Of a stretch of 49,956 nucleotides of DNA, positions 25,818-33,969 are shown piece after piece. Under the pieces are notes generated by a model. The model did no database searches and was not told the DNA's origin. It was given only the letters and a program-made list of their open reading frames with translations. Made by a program: the position numbers and the translations under genes. The stretch covers positions 1 through 49,956 of the IMG/VR virus record IMGVR_UViG_3300019776_000662. One strand, 5' to 3'. Position 1 is the first letter of the stretch; the number at the start of each line of letters is the position of its first letter. The DNA comes from a virus.

Positions 25818-26573
25818 ATGGAAAAAGAGACAAAAAAAGTAGTTGTAAAAGTTGAGCCTAAGGATGGACAACAATCAATAGAGGTTAATCTTCGCGAAGG
25901 GAAAGCGCAAAATATCCTTGATGTAAAAGCCCCGTTAAAAATAGAGTTAAAAGGTGTACTAGGTGCGCCATTTGAATACTTAAAAAAGAGACTTAAAGGC
26001 ACTAATCAGTTCACCGAGAGTCGATGTCATTTGCTTGTAGATAGGTCAAAGATATCTATTCTCTTAGTCGTTAACGAAACTGATGAATACAACAAAGCAA
26101 CTGTAAGCGGAATACTTGAAGAGCACCCAAAGTACAAAGAGTTTGGTATTAACCAAGGTAAGAAATGGGATCCAAACACCCTAGGTCAGTTCCTGAAGAT
26201 GAACAGAGCCTTCTTCCCAGATAAAGAGAAGAACATGCAGCTGGTTACTGAACTAAAAAACTTTACAGGAAGAGTTGATTCAATTGTCGAAAAGCAGAAA
26301 AGCGAAAAAGGTGACTTTAAAGACAATTACAGCGGAACTGTGTACTCCAATTTGCCCGAATCATTTAGCGTGCAGATACCAATTTTCAAAGGAATGGGCC
26401 GCGAGATTATTGATGTTGAATTTTATGCCTCAATTGATGGTAGAACCGTAACTCTTGAATTAGTTAGTCCTGGCGCAAACCAATTTCTCGAAGAGTTTAG
26501 AGATAAAGTAATCGACGAGCAAATAGAGCAATTCGCCGCATTTGCGCCCGAGATTGTAATTATTGAACAGTAA
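25818..26573 (+). CDS. Phage protein of unknown function in the recombination/replication module
   Basis: 251 residues. N-terminal beta-rich part, then a helical stretch (GQFLKMNRAFFPDKEKNMQL), a segment GTVYSNLPESFSVQIPIFKG and a C-terminal acidic helix. The general pattern (basic middle, FSVQIPIFKG-like strand) recalls DUF2303-type proteins of phage recombination clusters, but this is not certain. It is expressed with the recT group. Confidence 0.55.
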   Translation: MEKETKKVVVKVEPKDGQQSIEVNLREGKAQNILDVKAPLKIELKGVLGAPFEYLKKRLKGTNQFTESRCHLLVDRSKISILLVVNETDEYNKATVSGILEEHPKYKEFGINQGKKWDPNTLGQFLKMNRAFFPDKEKNMQLVTELKNFTGRVDSIVEKQKSEKGDFKDNYSGTVYSNLPESFSVQIPIFKGMGREIIDVEFYASIDGRTVTLELVSPGANQFLEEFRDKVIDEQIEQFAAFAPEIVIIEQ

Positions 26574-26577
26574 CAAC

Positions 26578-26610
26578 ATTTTCCCCACCATGTGACGTGG
26601 TGGGGAAAAT
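26578..26610. repeat. Long perfect hairpin between replication genes
   Basis: A 15-bp stem (ATTTTCCCCACCATG with CGTGGTGGGGAAAAT, one G-T) closes on a 3-nt loop. It is not followed by a U-tract in either direction because the U/A runs are inside the stem, so it is not a normal terminator. It lies 17 bp upstream of the replication initiator start and could be a cruciform, a protein site or an RNA processing signal. Confidence 0.7.
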
Positions 26611-26626
26611 TAAACACTCAATTTCT

Positions 26627-27361
26627 ATGAAAGACCCAGCATTTTTATTTTATCCAAACGACTGGCTTGGCGGAACAATGGGGATGACATTTGAGCAAAA
26701 GGGGGCTTATATGGAGTTGCTAATGTTGCAATTCAATAGAGGTCATATGACCTCACACATGATAGGTCAAATATTAGGTCAAAGTTTTGGTCAAAATTGG
26801 GATGCAATCAAATCTAAGTTCGAGGAGGATGAAAATGGTCATTTCTTTAATCGAAGATTAGAAGAGGAGCAAATTAAGCGTAAAGCCTTCACAGACAGTA
26901 GAAAGAACAATAGATCTGGTAAGAATCAACACTCAAAAACAATAACAAATGAAGGCTCAAGTGTTGGTCATATGTCCTCACTTATGGAAAATGAAAATGA
27001 AAATAGAAATGAAGTTATAGTTAGTAATAATGATCAGGTATTATTAGCTGAAATTATTTCTGTTTTAGAGTTTGAGGAGTTTTGGACACTGTACGACAAA
27101 AAAGTAGGCGATAAAACGAAGCTAAAAACGAAGTGGAAAACTATAAATGAGGATGAGAGGCGCAAGATACTCGAACACGTTCCGCTTTACAAGGAGAGTC
27201 AACCCGATAAGCAATTCAGGAAAGACCCTCAAACATACTTGAATAACAAATCTTGGAACGACGAAATAATCTTTAAAAATGGAATCAATAGCAAAGGTGA
27301 TAAACCGACAAGGGATTACGAAAAGCTTGCAAGAGTCATTCAAAAGCATACAAGTCAGTAG
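26627..27361 (+). CDS. Replication initiator / replisome organiser (DUF1376-DnaD-like)
   Basis: 244 residues from ATG 26627; an earlier in-frame GTG at 26597 lies in the hairpin. The N-terminal domain (about 1-95; DPAFLFYPNDWLGGTMGMTFEQKGAY) is the DUF1376-like winged helix of phage replication proteins. A disordered linker rich in Asn/Glu follows, then a C-terminal EFWTLYDKKVGDKTKLKTKW...DPQTYLNNKSW typical of phage DnaD-like organisers. It plays the role of lambda O: origin binding and helicase recruitment. The gene contains repeated GGTCAAA iterons (see 26741-26796). Confidence 0.85.
   Translation: MKDPAFLFYPNDWLGGTMGMTFEQKGAYMELLMLQFNRGHMTSHMIGQILGQSFGQNWDAIKSKFEEDENGHFFNRRLEEEQIKRKAFTDSRKNNRSGKNQHSKTITNEGSSVGHMSSLMENENENRNEVIVSNNDQVLLAEIISVLEFEEFWTLYDKKVGDKTKLKTKWKTINEDERRKILEHVPLYKESQPDKQFRKDPQTYLNNKSWNDEIIFKNGINSKGDKPTRDYEKLARVIQKHTSQ
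26741..26976 (+). repeat. Iterons within the initiator gene: candidate replication origin
   Basis: A perfect palindrome GGTCATATGACC (26741-26752) is followed by three GGTCAAA copies at 26765, 26777 and 26789, exactly 12 bp apart. More GGTCAT copies are at 26838 and 26965. Downstream (about 26985-27070) is AT-rich. Lambda carries its origin iterons inside gene O in just this way. In the protein the repeats read as GQIL-GQSF-GQNW. Confidence 0.55.
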
Positions 27362-27755
27362 TGATGGCGAAACATCGTTAAGCGTTTATCAAGGCAATCT
27401 GTCCGATGAAGTTATTCTAAAGCAGAGTGTGAGGGTTATACAAGCCTTCCCAAACTTAACCGATGAATTTATTGATTTGCTTTTAGAAAGGGTCAAAGAA
27501 AAAGGATTTAGCAATGAGCGCTTAATTAAGGCCATAAATCACGTAATAGATACATGTCCTTATAATTCACCTTCGCTTGCTAATTTCTTAAATTTTGATA
27601 CCAGAATTAAGCTCCTGAGTTATTCTGAGGTATGTTGTTTGGTTAACAAAAACGAAATATCATTTAATGAGCTCTCACACTTACGCATAAATGGGAAACT
27701 TTTTTATGTGAGAAACACCGATAAAGAACTTTACCAATTACCTGACGAATTATAA
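27279..27755 (+). CDS. Hypothetical replication-module protein (possible helicase loader)
   Basis: 158 residues. The only Met that keeps the frame is at 27279, so the start overlaps the initiator gene by 83 bp. The region FPNLTDEFIDLLLERVKEKGFSNERL is helical and the middle has VIDTCPYNSPSLANFLNFD. It does not show an ATPase motif. Position directly after an O-like initiator is where a helicase loader (lambda P or DnaI-like) is expected, so that role is a guess. Confidence 0.6.
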   Translation: MESIAKVINRQGITKSLQESFKSIQVSSDGETSLSVYQGNLSDEVILKQSVRVIQAFPNLTDEFIDLLLERVKEKGFSNERLIKAINHVIDTCPYNSPSLANFLNFDTRIKLLSYSEVCCLVNKNEISFNELSHLRINGKLFYVRNTDKELYQLPDEL

Positions 27756-27774
27756 CCAACAAAAATGCAACGAT

Positions 27775-28146
27775 ATGAAATCAACAACAAATTTTAAAAA
27801 CATCATAGAGGCAAAGCTTCAGGAGATTGCTTCTAACGATCCTCTTTTTGCTGTAAGCCTACAAAAAGAGAACAAAAACATTGACGATTGCATCACCTAT
27901 ATTCTTAACCAGGTTAAAAATAGTGGTTGCAATGCATTTGAAGACGATGAGATTTACAATATGGGCATTCACTACTACGATGAGGATAATTTAGAGGTTG
28001 GAAAGGCTATACAATGCAATATTGTTACCAATCAAAAATCAATTGACGGAACCGCAGCCAAGCAAAAGACAAAATTGACTAAGAAACCAACACCAAGTAG
28101 TGTTAATCCTGCATTTGTTCAAGCCTCTTTATTCGATTTACTATGA
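27775..28146 (+). CDS. PcfK-like protein
   Basis: 123 residues. The motif IDDCITYILNQVKNSGCNAFEDDEIYNMGIHYYDED is the typical PcfK family core (PF14058), with the fixed run of acidic and aromatic residues. PcfK was named from plasmid pCF10 of Enterococcus, where it lies among conjugation genes, but related genes occur widely in Bacteroidetes phages and integrative elements. Its function is unknown. It overlaps the PcfJ-like gene (ATGA). Confidence 0.88.
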   Translation: MKSTTNFKNIIEAKLQEIASNDPLFAVSLQKENKNIDDCITYILNQVKNSGCNAFEDDEIYNMGIHYYDEDNLEVGKAIQCNIVTNQKSIDGTAAKQKTKLTKKPTPSSVNPAFVQASLFDLL

Positions 28147-29420
28147 AGCCACGTACGAAACTACATTTTGAGATATTGGGGTTAAGCAAGCAATTGATTG
28201 ATATTGAAAACGAGATGCTTAAATGGGCCAAAGTTGATTGTCTTGAACATATTGGGTTCATGACCAAGAGCCGGGTTATTTGTATGGATTGCGGCGGTAG
28301 ATTTTCACCTGAATTAGTATCACGCAAAAGAGCCGTTTGTCCTCATTGCTCTACTAAGTTAAAGGTTGATAAATCGAAATGCACGACACACAAGCAACAT
28401 ATTTTCATTGCTAGGGCACAGGTGTTTGGAGAGTACCAAGTTGTTAGGCATTTTGAGATTTTCTCATACCATCATGCAGACAAGCCAACTAAGTATTATT
28501 GCCAAGAAATAATTCAGCACTGGATAAAGCCAAATCAAGCAACTAAAATGGTTGGTTTACAACATAATCTTACCGGTTATGTGGACTCATGGAGTGGACG
28601 TATGGAAATTAGAGAGGAAAATTACAGATCGTATTATGGTTCAAAATATGATGTTTACCACAGCGCAATTCATCCAAAATCGGTATTTAAACCCGAATTT
28701 AAGAAAGTGGGTATTGATTCGAATCTAAGGGGTCTCACAATCCTTGAAGCTATTAGAAATATCCCTATGAGCTCATATAGTGAAACACTGGTTAAGTGCA
28801 AGCAATATGATTTATTGTACATGTTCAAAGGTTCAAGTATTCATCCTTATTGGAGCGCAATAAAAATTTGCATAAGAAACAAATATATCGTAAAAGATGC
28901 CAAACTATGGGTTGATTACATAGACCTTCTTCGTTATTTTAATAAAGACCTTCATAATGCTTTTTATGTATGCCCTAAAAACCTAAAGCAAGCGCATGAT
29001 AAGCTAGTTGCCAAAAAACGTGAGATTCAAAAACGTCAGAGCCTTGAGAAACAAAGAACCAAAATAATAGACGCCCAAGAAGCATACGAAAGAGATAAGC
29101 AGCAGTTCTTTGGTATTCAGTTTAAAAAAGGCAATCTAACGGTTAAAGTACTTGAGCATGTGAAAGAGTTTATGGAAGAAGGTGATACCCTTCATCATTG
29201 TGTTTTTACCAATGAATACTACAAAAAGCCTGATTCATTGGTGTTGTCGGCAAGAATAAAAGAAAAGCCAATAGAAACTGTGGAGATATCACTTGCTGAA
29301 ATGAAGATCATTCAATCGAGAGGGTTACAAAACAAGGCTACTGAGTATCATGATGATATCATAAAGCTCGTTGAGAGTAATTTCAATGTGATAAGTAGCA
29401 GAATGAGTTTAGCAATGTGA
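28143..29420 (+). CDS. PcfJ-like protein
   Basis: 425 residues. A zinc ribbon near the N-terminus (Cys47, Cys50, Cys66, Cys69) precedes a large helical region, and the C-terminal HHCVFTNEYYKKPDSLVLSARIK...IETVEISL is the PcfJ signature (PF14284). It always travels with PcfK. Binding to nucleic acid is plausible from the zinc ribbon. No enzyme motif is visible. Confidence 0.88.
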   Translation: MKPRTKLHFEILGLSKQLIDIENEMLKWAKVDCLEHIGFMTKSRVICMDCGGRFSPELVSRKRAVCPHCSTKLKVDKSKCTTHKQHIFIARAQVFGEYQVVRHFEIFSYHHADKPTKYYCQEIIQHWIKPNQATKMVGLQHNLTGYVDSWSGRMEIREENYRSYYGSKYDVYHSAIHPKSVFKPEFKKVGIDSNLRGLTILEAIRNIPMSSYSETLVKCKQYDLLYMFKGSSIHPYWSAIKICIRNKYIVKDAKLWVDYIDLLRYFNKDLHNAFYVCPKNLKQAHDKLVAKKREIQKRQSLEKQRTKIIDAQEAYERDKQQFFGIQFKKGNLTVKVLEHVKEFMEEGDTLHHCVFTNEYYKKPDSLVLSARIKEKPIETVEISLAEMKIIQSRGLQNKATEYHDDIIKLVESNFNVISSRMSLAM

Positions 29421-29445
29421 AAATTAACCCTTAAAAAACAACAGC

Positions 29446-29931
29446 ATGAAAGCAAAGAAACTAATACGTTACAGGTTAGCTGTAAGTCGAAACTTCCCAG
29501 CTACTCACCCTAGAAAGGGAGAGCCTACTTATTTCGTTGAAAAGATAAGGCGAAATATAGATTGTAAAAAATGCCCTCATGAGCTGTGCGATAATTGCGG
29601 TCTTGGTGATGTTTGGAATAAACTTCATACCATCCGAGGCAATTATGGGCTATGGGCGAAGCGCTTCGAGAAGATAAATAAAGGCGAGGCGGTTTTAGAG
29701 CTCTACTATTGGTCTGGAAAGCCTTACAATAGCAAGTGCGTAACCGTTTGCCAGCTAGGTAAAGAGGATGGAATAGGGTTACAAAAAGCAACTCTTTTGC
29801 AAATAACACACGATTTTAAAGATGTCCAAAAGAACGATGGGCTAGCCTATTGCGATTTTATGGATTGGTTCTCTAAAGCTCCAATGGATGCAGAGTTGGC
29901 AATAATTCATTTCACAAAATTTAGATATTAA
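29446..29931 (+). CDS. ASCH/PUA-like protein with zinc-binding insert
   Basis: 161 residues. HTIRGNYGLWAKRFEKINKGEAVLELYYWSGKPYNSK resembles the ASCH/PUA-like fold, which binds RNA or modified nucleotides. Four Cys (CKKCPHELCDNC) look like a zinc site inserted near residue 40. Common in Bacteroidetes phages; role unknown. Confidence 0.6.
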   Translation: MKAKKLIRYRLAVSRNFPATHPRKGEPTYFVEKIRRNIDCKKCPHELCDNCGLGDVWNKLHTIRGNYGLWAKRFEKINKGEAVLELYYWSGKPYNSKCVTVCQLGKEDGIGLQKATLLQITHDFKDVQKNDGLAYCDFMDWFSKAPMDAELAIIHFTKFRY

Positions 29932-29932
29932 C

Positions 29933-30193
29933 ATGAGATATTCATTAAGGAATCAATCGAAAATATCAGCGGCCTACTCTCCTGAGGTCTTGAAACGGAT
30001 CATTGACTCATTGGATGAGTTTTTTAAAAACAATGAATCTATTTCGAGTTGCGATGCTATGCTTATCGGAGACGATGAGTTTAAAACCCTCTTGATCGAC
30101 GATGCAGGACACTCTACCAATATGATAGCGTTCTATATTATTGATACAAAATACGATGTTTATAATCTGGCTTTCAAAGAATTTATAGGGTAA
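29933..30193 (+). CDS. Hypothetical protein
   Basis: 86 residues, helical N-terminus and mixed C-terminus (MIAFYIIDTKYDVYNLAFK). Not recognised. It starts 1 bp after the previous stop region and shares the early operon. Confidence 0.5.
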   Translation: MRYSLRNQSKISAAYSPEVLKRIIDSLDEFFKNNESISSCDAMLIGDDEFKTLLIDDAGHSTNMIAFYIIDTKYDVYNLAFKEFIG

Positions 30194-30198
30194 TAATT

Positions 30199-30375
30199 AT
30201 GGCACTAACAGACGAATCACCAATGCCTTTTGGCAAACACAAAGACAAGCAAATGATTGATGTACCAGCTACATACTTACTCTATCTCTATGAAGAAAAA
30301 AAGTACAACAAAGAGGTTAAAGAGTACATCGAGGACAATATGCAAATTCTAAAAAAACAAGCAGGGAGGAGTTAA
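30199..30375 (+). CDS. Small DUF3820-like protein
   Basis: 58 residues, too short for most gene finders but well supported: MPFGKHKDKQMIDVPATYLLYLYE, followed by a conserved-looking helix, matches the DUF3820 (putative quorum-sensing-regulated factor) family. These small proteins are frequent in phages. It is preceded by TAATAATT and ends 2 bp before the next start. Molecular role unknown. Confidence 0.8.
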   Translation: MALTDESPMPFGKHKDKQMIDVPATYLLYLYEEKKYNKEVKEYIEDNMQILKKQAGRS

Positions 30376-30377
30376 CC

Positions 30378-30686
30378 ATGGCAGCTGTAAATGATGAGTT
30401 TCTTTCGAATCAACTTATTAAGCTTGGAGATATGATGGGTGATGGACTTCATCTCGAAGATGATGGTAAGTGGATAACTAAAGAATACAATAGGATAAGT
30501 AGAATATTATACCCTGAAATGTTTCCTAAAAAAGATTTTTCTAAGCGTAATGATAATGTTTTGAATTGGTGTAAAGCCCACAAATGCATGCGTTGCAACT
30601 CAGAATTAAAACAAACAAAAAGCGGATCATTAAGAGTGGTATGTATCAATTGTAAATCTAAATTTCAATTAAGTAAATCAAAATAG
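30378..30686 (+). CDS. Zinc-ribbon protein
   Basis: 102 residues. The C-terminal CMRCNSELKQTKSGSLRVVCINCKS forms a four-Cys zinc ribbon. The N-terminal 60 residues are helical and not recognised. It may bind DNA or RNA. The start follows GGGAGGAGTTAACC, a purine-rich site. Confidence 0.6.
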   Translation: MAAVNDEFLSNQLIKLGDMMGDGLHLEDDGKWITKEYNRISRILYPEMFPKKDFSKRNDNVLNWCKAHKCMRCNSELKQTKSGSLRVVCINCKSKFQLSKSK

Positions 30687-30697
30687 GAGGTAACAAC

Positions 30698-31495
30698 ATG
30701 GCAAATACAATTATTCAATTCGACTTAATAAAGCACTCAGAGAACTTATTTTACGCAGATGAAAATAATGTTTACATATTTGGACCGGTTAACAAGTATA
30801 TGCTTGATGAGCTACTTAACGATAGCGAAAATTATTTAGCTCTAATTGGGGATAAAATAGGTTTAACAGAGACCAATAAACCAACAAAGGTAACCATCGA
30901 GATATTTGAATCCCATGATGATAGAGTTTCATGGTATGACTTTAAGGTGCTTCCAAACAATTTCAAAGTTCCATTGCCTCAAGAGGTAAAACAAATCGAA
31001 GCAGAGGTGTTTGAAAGCGAATCATTGAAATCTACTATCTATCCAGAGATTAAAACCGTTGGTGATCTCTTGAGGGTGATATCTCCATTATCTCCAGATA
31101 TTGCATTTGGATTTTTAAACCAACCTATGCAAAAGCTAGAGCATAGGGTTTCGAAACCTGATGGATTTGAAAGCTTGGTATTTCAACGGGCAGAAGAGAA
31201 GACTGTGCTTCCTTCAATAAAAGAGAAATGGAGTGTTGGCAAAGTAGGAGGAACCATAATTACAAATACACCAAGCGGATTGCCTATAAATACAGGACGA
31301 TTAGGAGAAGAAGTGTTTAACTACTATGGAGGCGCTTTGATTTGTGAGAGTATTTGGAGGAAAAAAGATATAGCTCTTATTGCAGCAGCACCAGACTTAT
31401 TGGAAGCTTGTATAAAGGCTGAAAAGCACCACCAAGGTTATCACTCTGAAATAGGCTCTATACTTCGCGAGGCTATCAAAAAAGCAATCGAATAA
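30698..31495 (+). CDS. Hypothetical phage protein with a C-terminal ALIAAAPDLLEA motif
   Basis: 265 residues. The end of the protein (DIALIAAAPDLLEACIKAEK) resembles the NAKLIAAAPELLEALQ motif of the next gene. The rest is not recognised. An AGGAGGT-like site lies upstream. Such genes are typical fillers of siphophage early operons. Confidence 0.5.
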   Translation: MANTIIQFDLIKHSENLFYADENNVYIFGPVNKYMLDELLNDSENYLALIGDKIGLTETNKPTKVTIEIFESHDDRVSWYDFKVLPNNFKVPLPQEVKQIEAEVFESESLKSTIYPEIKTVGDLLRVISPLSPDIAFGFLNQPMQKLEHRVSKPDGFESLVFQRAEEKTVLPSIKEKWSVGKVGGTIITNTPSGLPINTGRLGEEVFNYYGGALICESIWRKKDIALIAAAPDLLEACIKAEKHHQGYHSEIGSILREAIKKAIE

Positions 31496-31496
31496 T

Positions 31497-31823
31497 ATGG
31501 GAACGAAACACACACCTGGGCCTTGGCGAGTAATAGATGGATGGGATGAGAATGGAAATGGGAAATACTTCCCTACTGTTATTTTATTTGGGACAGAAGA
31601 CGAGCACAGAAAAACACTAGGTCGTAATTCAATAACAATAAACACAAGCCACGATCAAGAAGTTGAGAGCTTAATGGCCAACGCCAAACTTATTGCGGCC
31701 GCTCCTGAACTTCTTGAAGCACTTCAAAGAATAATTAAAGAGAGTGCTTACGTTCATGGATTTGATGATCCATGTGATTGCCCTAAATGTCAAGCAATAA
31801 ATGCTATCAACAAAGCACTATAG
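31497..31823 (+). CDS. Phage protein with HTPGPW / NAKLIAAAPELLEAL motifs
   Basis: 108 residues. KHTPGPWRV near the start and NAKLIAAAPELLEALQRI near residue 70 are a widespread but uncharacterised phage protein pattern. Two Cys pairs (CDCPKC) near the end suggest zinc binding. It starts 1 bp after the preceding stop. Function unknown. Confidence 0.65.
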   Translation: MGTKHTPGPWRVIDGWDENGNGKYFPTVILFGTEDEHRKTLGRNSITINTSHDQEVESLMANAKLIAAAPELLEALQRIIKESAYVHGFDDPCDCPKCQAINAINKAL

Positions 31824-31961
31824 GAATGAGACTGATTAAAGAATATGGGGTGTAAGGATAGAGGATTATTGAGTTGATAATGAGTTGTTTATTCTGTTTT
31901 TAATCCTTTAGTAATAAAAGAAAGTTTTTTAAATCACCAAATAATTTAACACAATAAAAGT

Positions 31962-32312
31962 ATGAATTACGCAATTAAAGTGAATGTAGCTAAAATACCA
32001 AATGCATTTAAAGCTACCATCAAAGGAACGACAAAATCAGTAGAATGTATTTGTATTCCTGTTGAAAACCTATATCAAGGCGAAAAAGGGGTTTATCTTA
32101 ACCTTTATGCAACGGAATTAAGAGAGCCTAAGTATAAGGAAACTCATTTTGTTAAGGTGTCAGTTGATGATGATGTGTACAAGGCAATGACCAAAGAGCA
32201 ACAGGACGCAATACCTATCATTGGTGGGATTACACCTATTCTAAAGAAAGAGGTTGTGCATGAACCAGCTCCACAAATGCAAGTCGAAAATAGCGCAGAC
32301 CTACCGTTCTAA
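31962..32312 (+). CDS. SSB-like protein with acidic C-terminal tip
   Basis: 116 residues, beta-rich core and a C-terminus SADLPF. The end of bacterial SSB proteins is a conserved acidic tip of the form DD(I/L)PF that recruits partner proteins; here ENSADLPF matches well. The core is short and is not a clear OB-fold by eye. The gene has its own 138-bp upstream region. A single-strand DNA-binding protein for phage replication is a reasonable reading. Confidence 0.5.
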   Translation: MNYAIKVNVAKIPNAFKATIKGTTKSVECICIPVENLYQGEKGVYLNLYATELREPKYKETHFVKVSVDDDVYKAMTKEQQDAIPIIGGITPILKKEVVHEPAPQMQVENSADLPF

Positions 32313-32376
32313 TTATACATAATAGACACCTAAAAGGGGTTGGTTGACTTAATCAGCCCCCTAAAAACAATAATTC

Positions 32377-32577
32377 ATGATAGAGCTAGTAGTAACCCAA
32401 ATGCGAAGGGTTAACAAAGATGGGAGCAAAGATATAACCAAGTGTGAAGGAGTTCGATTTACAAGATCGCAGCTCGAGAGTCACAGGGAAGGTTTTTTAA
32501 AACAAGGCTACAAAGAGGTGAATTTTATTCATCACGAGATGTACTTTTTACCAACCAATTTAAAGAGGAGTGTATGA
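32377..32577 (+). CDS. Hypothetical protein
   Basis: 66 residues, beta-helix-beta pattern. Not recognised. A hairpin AGGGG...CCCCT (about 32331-32360) precedes it without a U-tract. Its stop overlaps the next start (ATGA). Confidence 0.5.
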   Translation: MIELVVTQMRRVNKDGSKDITKCEGVRFTRSQLESHREGFLKQGYKEVNFIHHEMYFLPTNLKRSV

Positions 32578-32966
32578 AATCAAGTGAATTATTGAGCCCT
32601 AGGTTTGAAGTAATAGGAGAGTATCCAAAGTGTGAATTCTTAAACGGTCAAATCCTTTGCAGGATTAAATACGCAACGAATGATTGCTATCATGTAGATG
32701 AAAATGCCCCTGTTGGCGGTCTTGATTTATCCGAGCTAGAAAAATACCCTCACCTATTCCGCAAAATGAACTGGTGGGAGAAAAGAAAAATTGAAGATAT
32801 GCCTTCGCGTTTAGTTTCATTACTCGATAATAGTGATCAACCCGAAGTTTTCGACATAGTTGGTTGGGACATGGAAAACCTACTCGGATGGATTGATGTC
32901 AAAACCCGTGAGTGTTGCTCTCTTTTATCCTTTAAACCCGAATACTCATATATCCCAGTAGATTAA
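32574..32966 (+). CDS. Hypothetical protein
   Basis: 130 residues, several Cys and Trp (WWEKRKIEDM, NLLGWIDVKTRECCSL). No family recognised. Coupled to the genes before and after (ATGA at its start, TAATG at its end). It precedes the nuclease gene and probably belongs to the same early transcript. Confidence 0.5.
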   Translation: MKSSELLSPRFEVIGEYPKCEFLNGQILCRIKYATNDCYHVDENAPVGGLDLSELEKYPHLFRKMNWWEKRKIEDMPSRLVSLLDNSDQPEVFDIVGWDMENLLGWIDVKTRECCSLLSFKPEYSYIPVD

Positions 32967-33310
32967 TGAAACAGCCAATTAAAGCGGCAATAAAGCCCCA
33001 AACAGATATGTTCGTTCTTACCACATACAAGCAGCTTGGAATAAAATTCGATAAAGAGTTCCGCTTCCATCCAAAACGATTATGGCGGTTTGATTATGCG
33101 AATGAGCATTACAAGATAGCTATTGAGGTAGAGGGCGGTGTGTGGACTGCTGGGAGGCACACCAGAGGCAAAGGATTTCTTGGTGATGTTGAGAAGTATA
33201 ACGAGGCTACAGCAATGGGGTGGCGTGTATTCCGAACCACTCCAGACGCATTAATCACAAGTAATACACTTAATTTAATTAAGCGTGCTATTATGAAAGA
33301 AAATCTTTAG
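32966..33310 (+). CDS. PD-(D/E)XK nuclease (VSR/DUF559-like)
   Basis: 114 residues. FRFHPKRLWRFDYANEHYKIAIEVEGGVWTAGRHTRGKGF...DVEKYNEATAMGWRVFRTT shows the core of the restriction-endonuclease-like fold: catalytic Asp in RFDY, then Glu-X-Glu (IEVEGG) and a helix-strand (GWRVFR). Phages often have this protein near the end of the early region, in the place of a Holliday-junction resolvase. The stop codon overlaps a TAGATTTG promoter box. Confidence 0.85.
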   Translation: MKQPIKAAIKPQTDMFVLTTYKQLGIKFDKEFRFHPKRLWRFDYANEHYKIAIEVEGGVWTAGRHTRGKGFLGDVEKYNEATAMGWRVFRTTPDALITSNTLNLIKRAIMKENL

Positions 33311-33346
33311 ATTTGTGTTTTAAAGTGCTTGTATTAAAAGCGCTTT
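33308..33346 (+). promoter_or_regulatory. Promoter box and dispersed inverted repeat before the ParB genes
   Basis: TAGATTTG (33308-33315) matches the -10-type box exactly and contains the nuclease stop codon. It is followed by AAAGTGCTT (33322-33330), a 7-nt spacer, and AAGCGCTTT (33338-33346), a near-perfect inverted repeat with one G-T. Here the repeat lies downstream of the box, in the position of an operator or 5'-UTR hairpin. Confidence 0.5.
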
Positions 33347-33366
33347 TCAATTCAATCTAAAAAAAT

Positions 33367-33969
33367 ATGCAGTTAATTAAAATCAACAAGTTAGAAGAGA
33401 ATCGAGGGCAGATTGAAGGTTTGCCCTCGAATCCTCGATTTATCAAAGACGATAAATTTAAGAAGCTTCGAAAGTCAATCGAAGAAGATCCCGAGATGTT
33501 AACCCTTAGACCAATACTTGTATTCCCACACGAAGGTAAATTCATTGTTATTGGTGGCAATATGCGATATCGTGCTGTTATTGAGCTAGGTTATAAGGAA
33601 GTTGCGTGCATGGTTATTCAACCAGATACTCCAATTGAGAAGCTAAAAGCCTACACCATCAAGGATAACGCATCATTTGGCGAATGGGACTGGGATTTAT
33701 TGGCCAATGAATGGGAGGAAGCTGAACTAAAAGAGTGGGGTGTTGACGTTTGGAATACTGATCCTGAACCTGAGGAGAAAGTTGATTTTGATGCGGATTA
33801 TAACGGAACTGTTTCTCAAGTCAATTATTTGAAGTTTGGAAAGGTGAAAGTGATGATCACTGATGAAGAGCTTCAAGTGCTTTATCAAAAACATAAAGAG
33901 TACTTAGATGAGTTCAAAATTGACTCTGGATTTGTAACAAAATACTTTATCGAGAATGGAAGTAATTAG
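33367..33969 (+). CDS. ParB/Srx-domain protein, first of a tandem pair
   Basis: 200 residues. N-terminal ParB/sulfiredoxin-like domain (about 1-110) with NPRFIKDDKFKKLRKSIEE, PILVFPHEGKFIVIGGNMRYRAVIELG and a helical end. ParB-fold domains hydrolyse nucleotides or act on DNA. Here the domain stands alone with an acidic C-terminal tail (EPEEKVDFDADY). It overlaps the second ParB gene by 14 bp and lies just upstream of the terminase, the place where phage DNA-modification genes are often seen. Confidence 0.75.
   Translation: MQLIKINKLEENRGQIEGLPSNPRFIKDDKFKKLRKSIEEDPEMLTLRPILVFPHEGKFIVIGGNMRYRAVIELGYKEVACMVIQPDTPIEKLKAYTIKDNASFGEWDWDLLANEWEEAELKEWGVDVWNTDPEPEEKVDFDADYNGTVSQVNYLKFGKVKVMITDEELQVLYQKHKEYLDEFKIDSGFVTKYFIENGSN

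Noticed and set aside
32331-32360. Terminator between 32312 and 32377
   Set aside because: A hairpin with GGGG/CCCC base exists but is imperfect inside and not followed by a U-tract on the plus strand, so it is mentioned only in the neighbouring gene entry.
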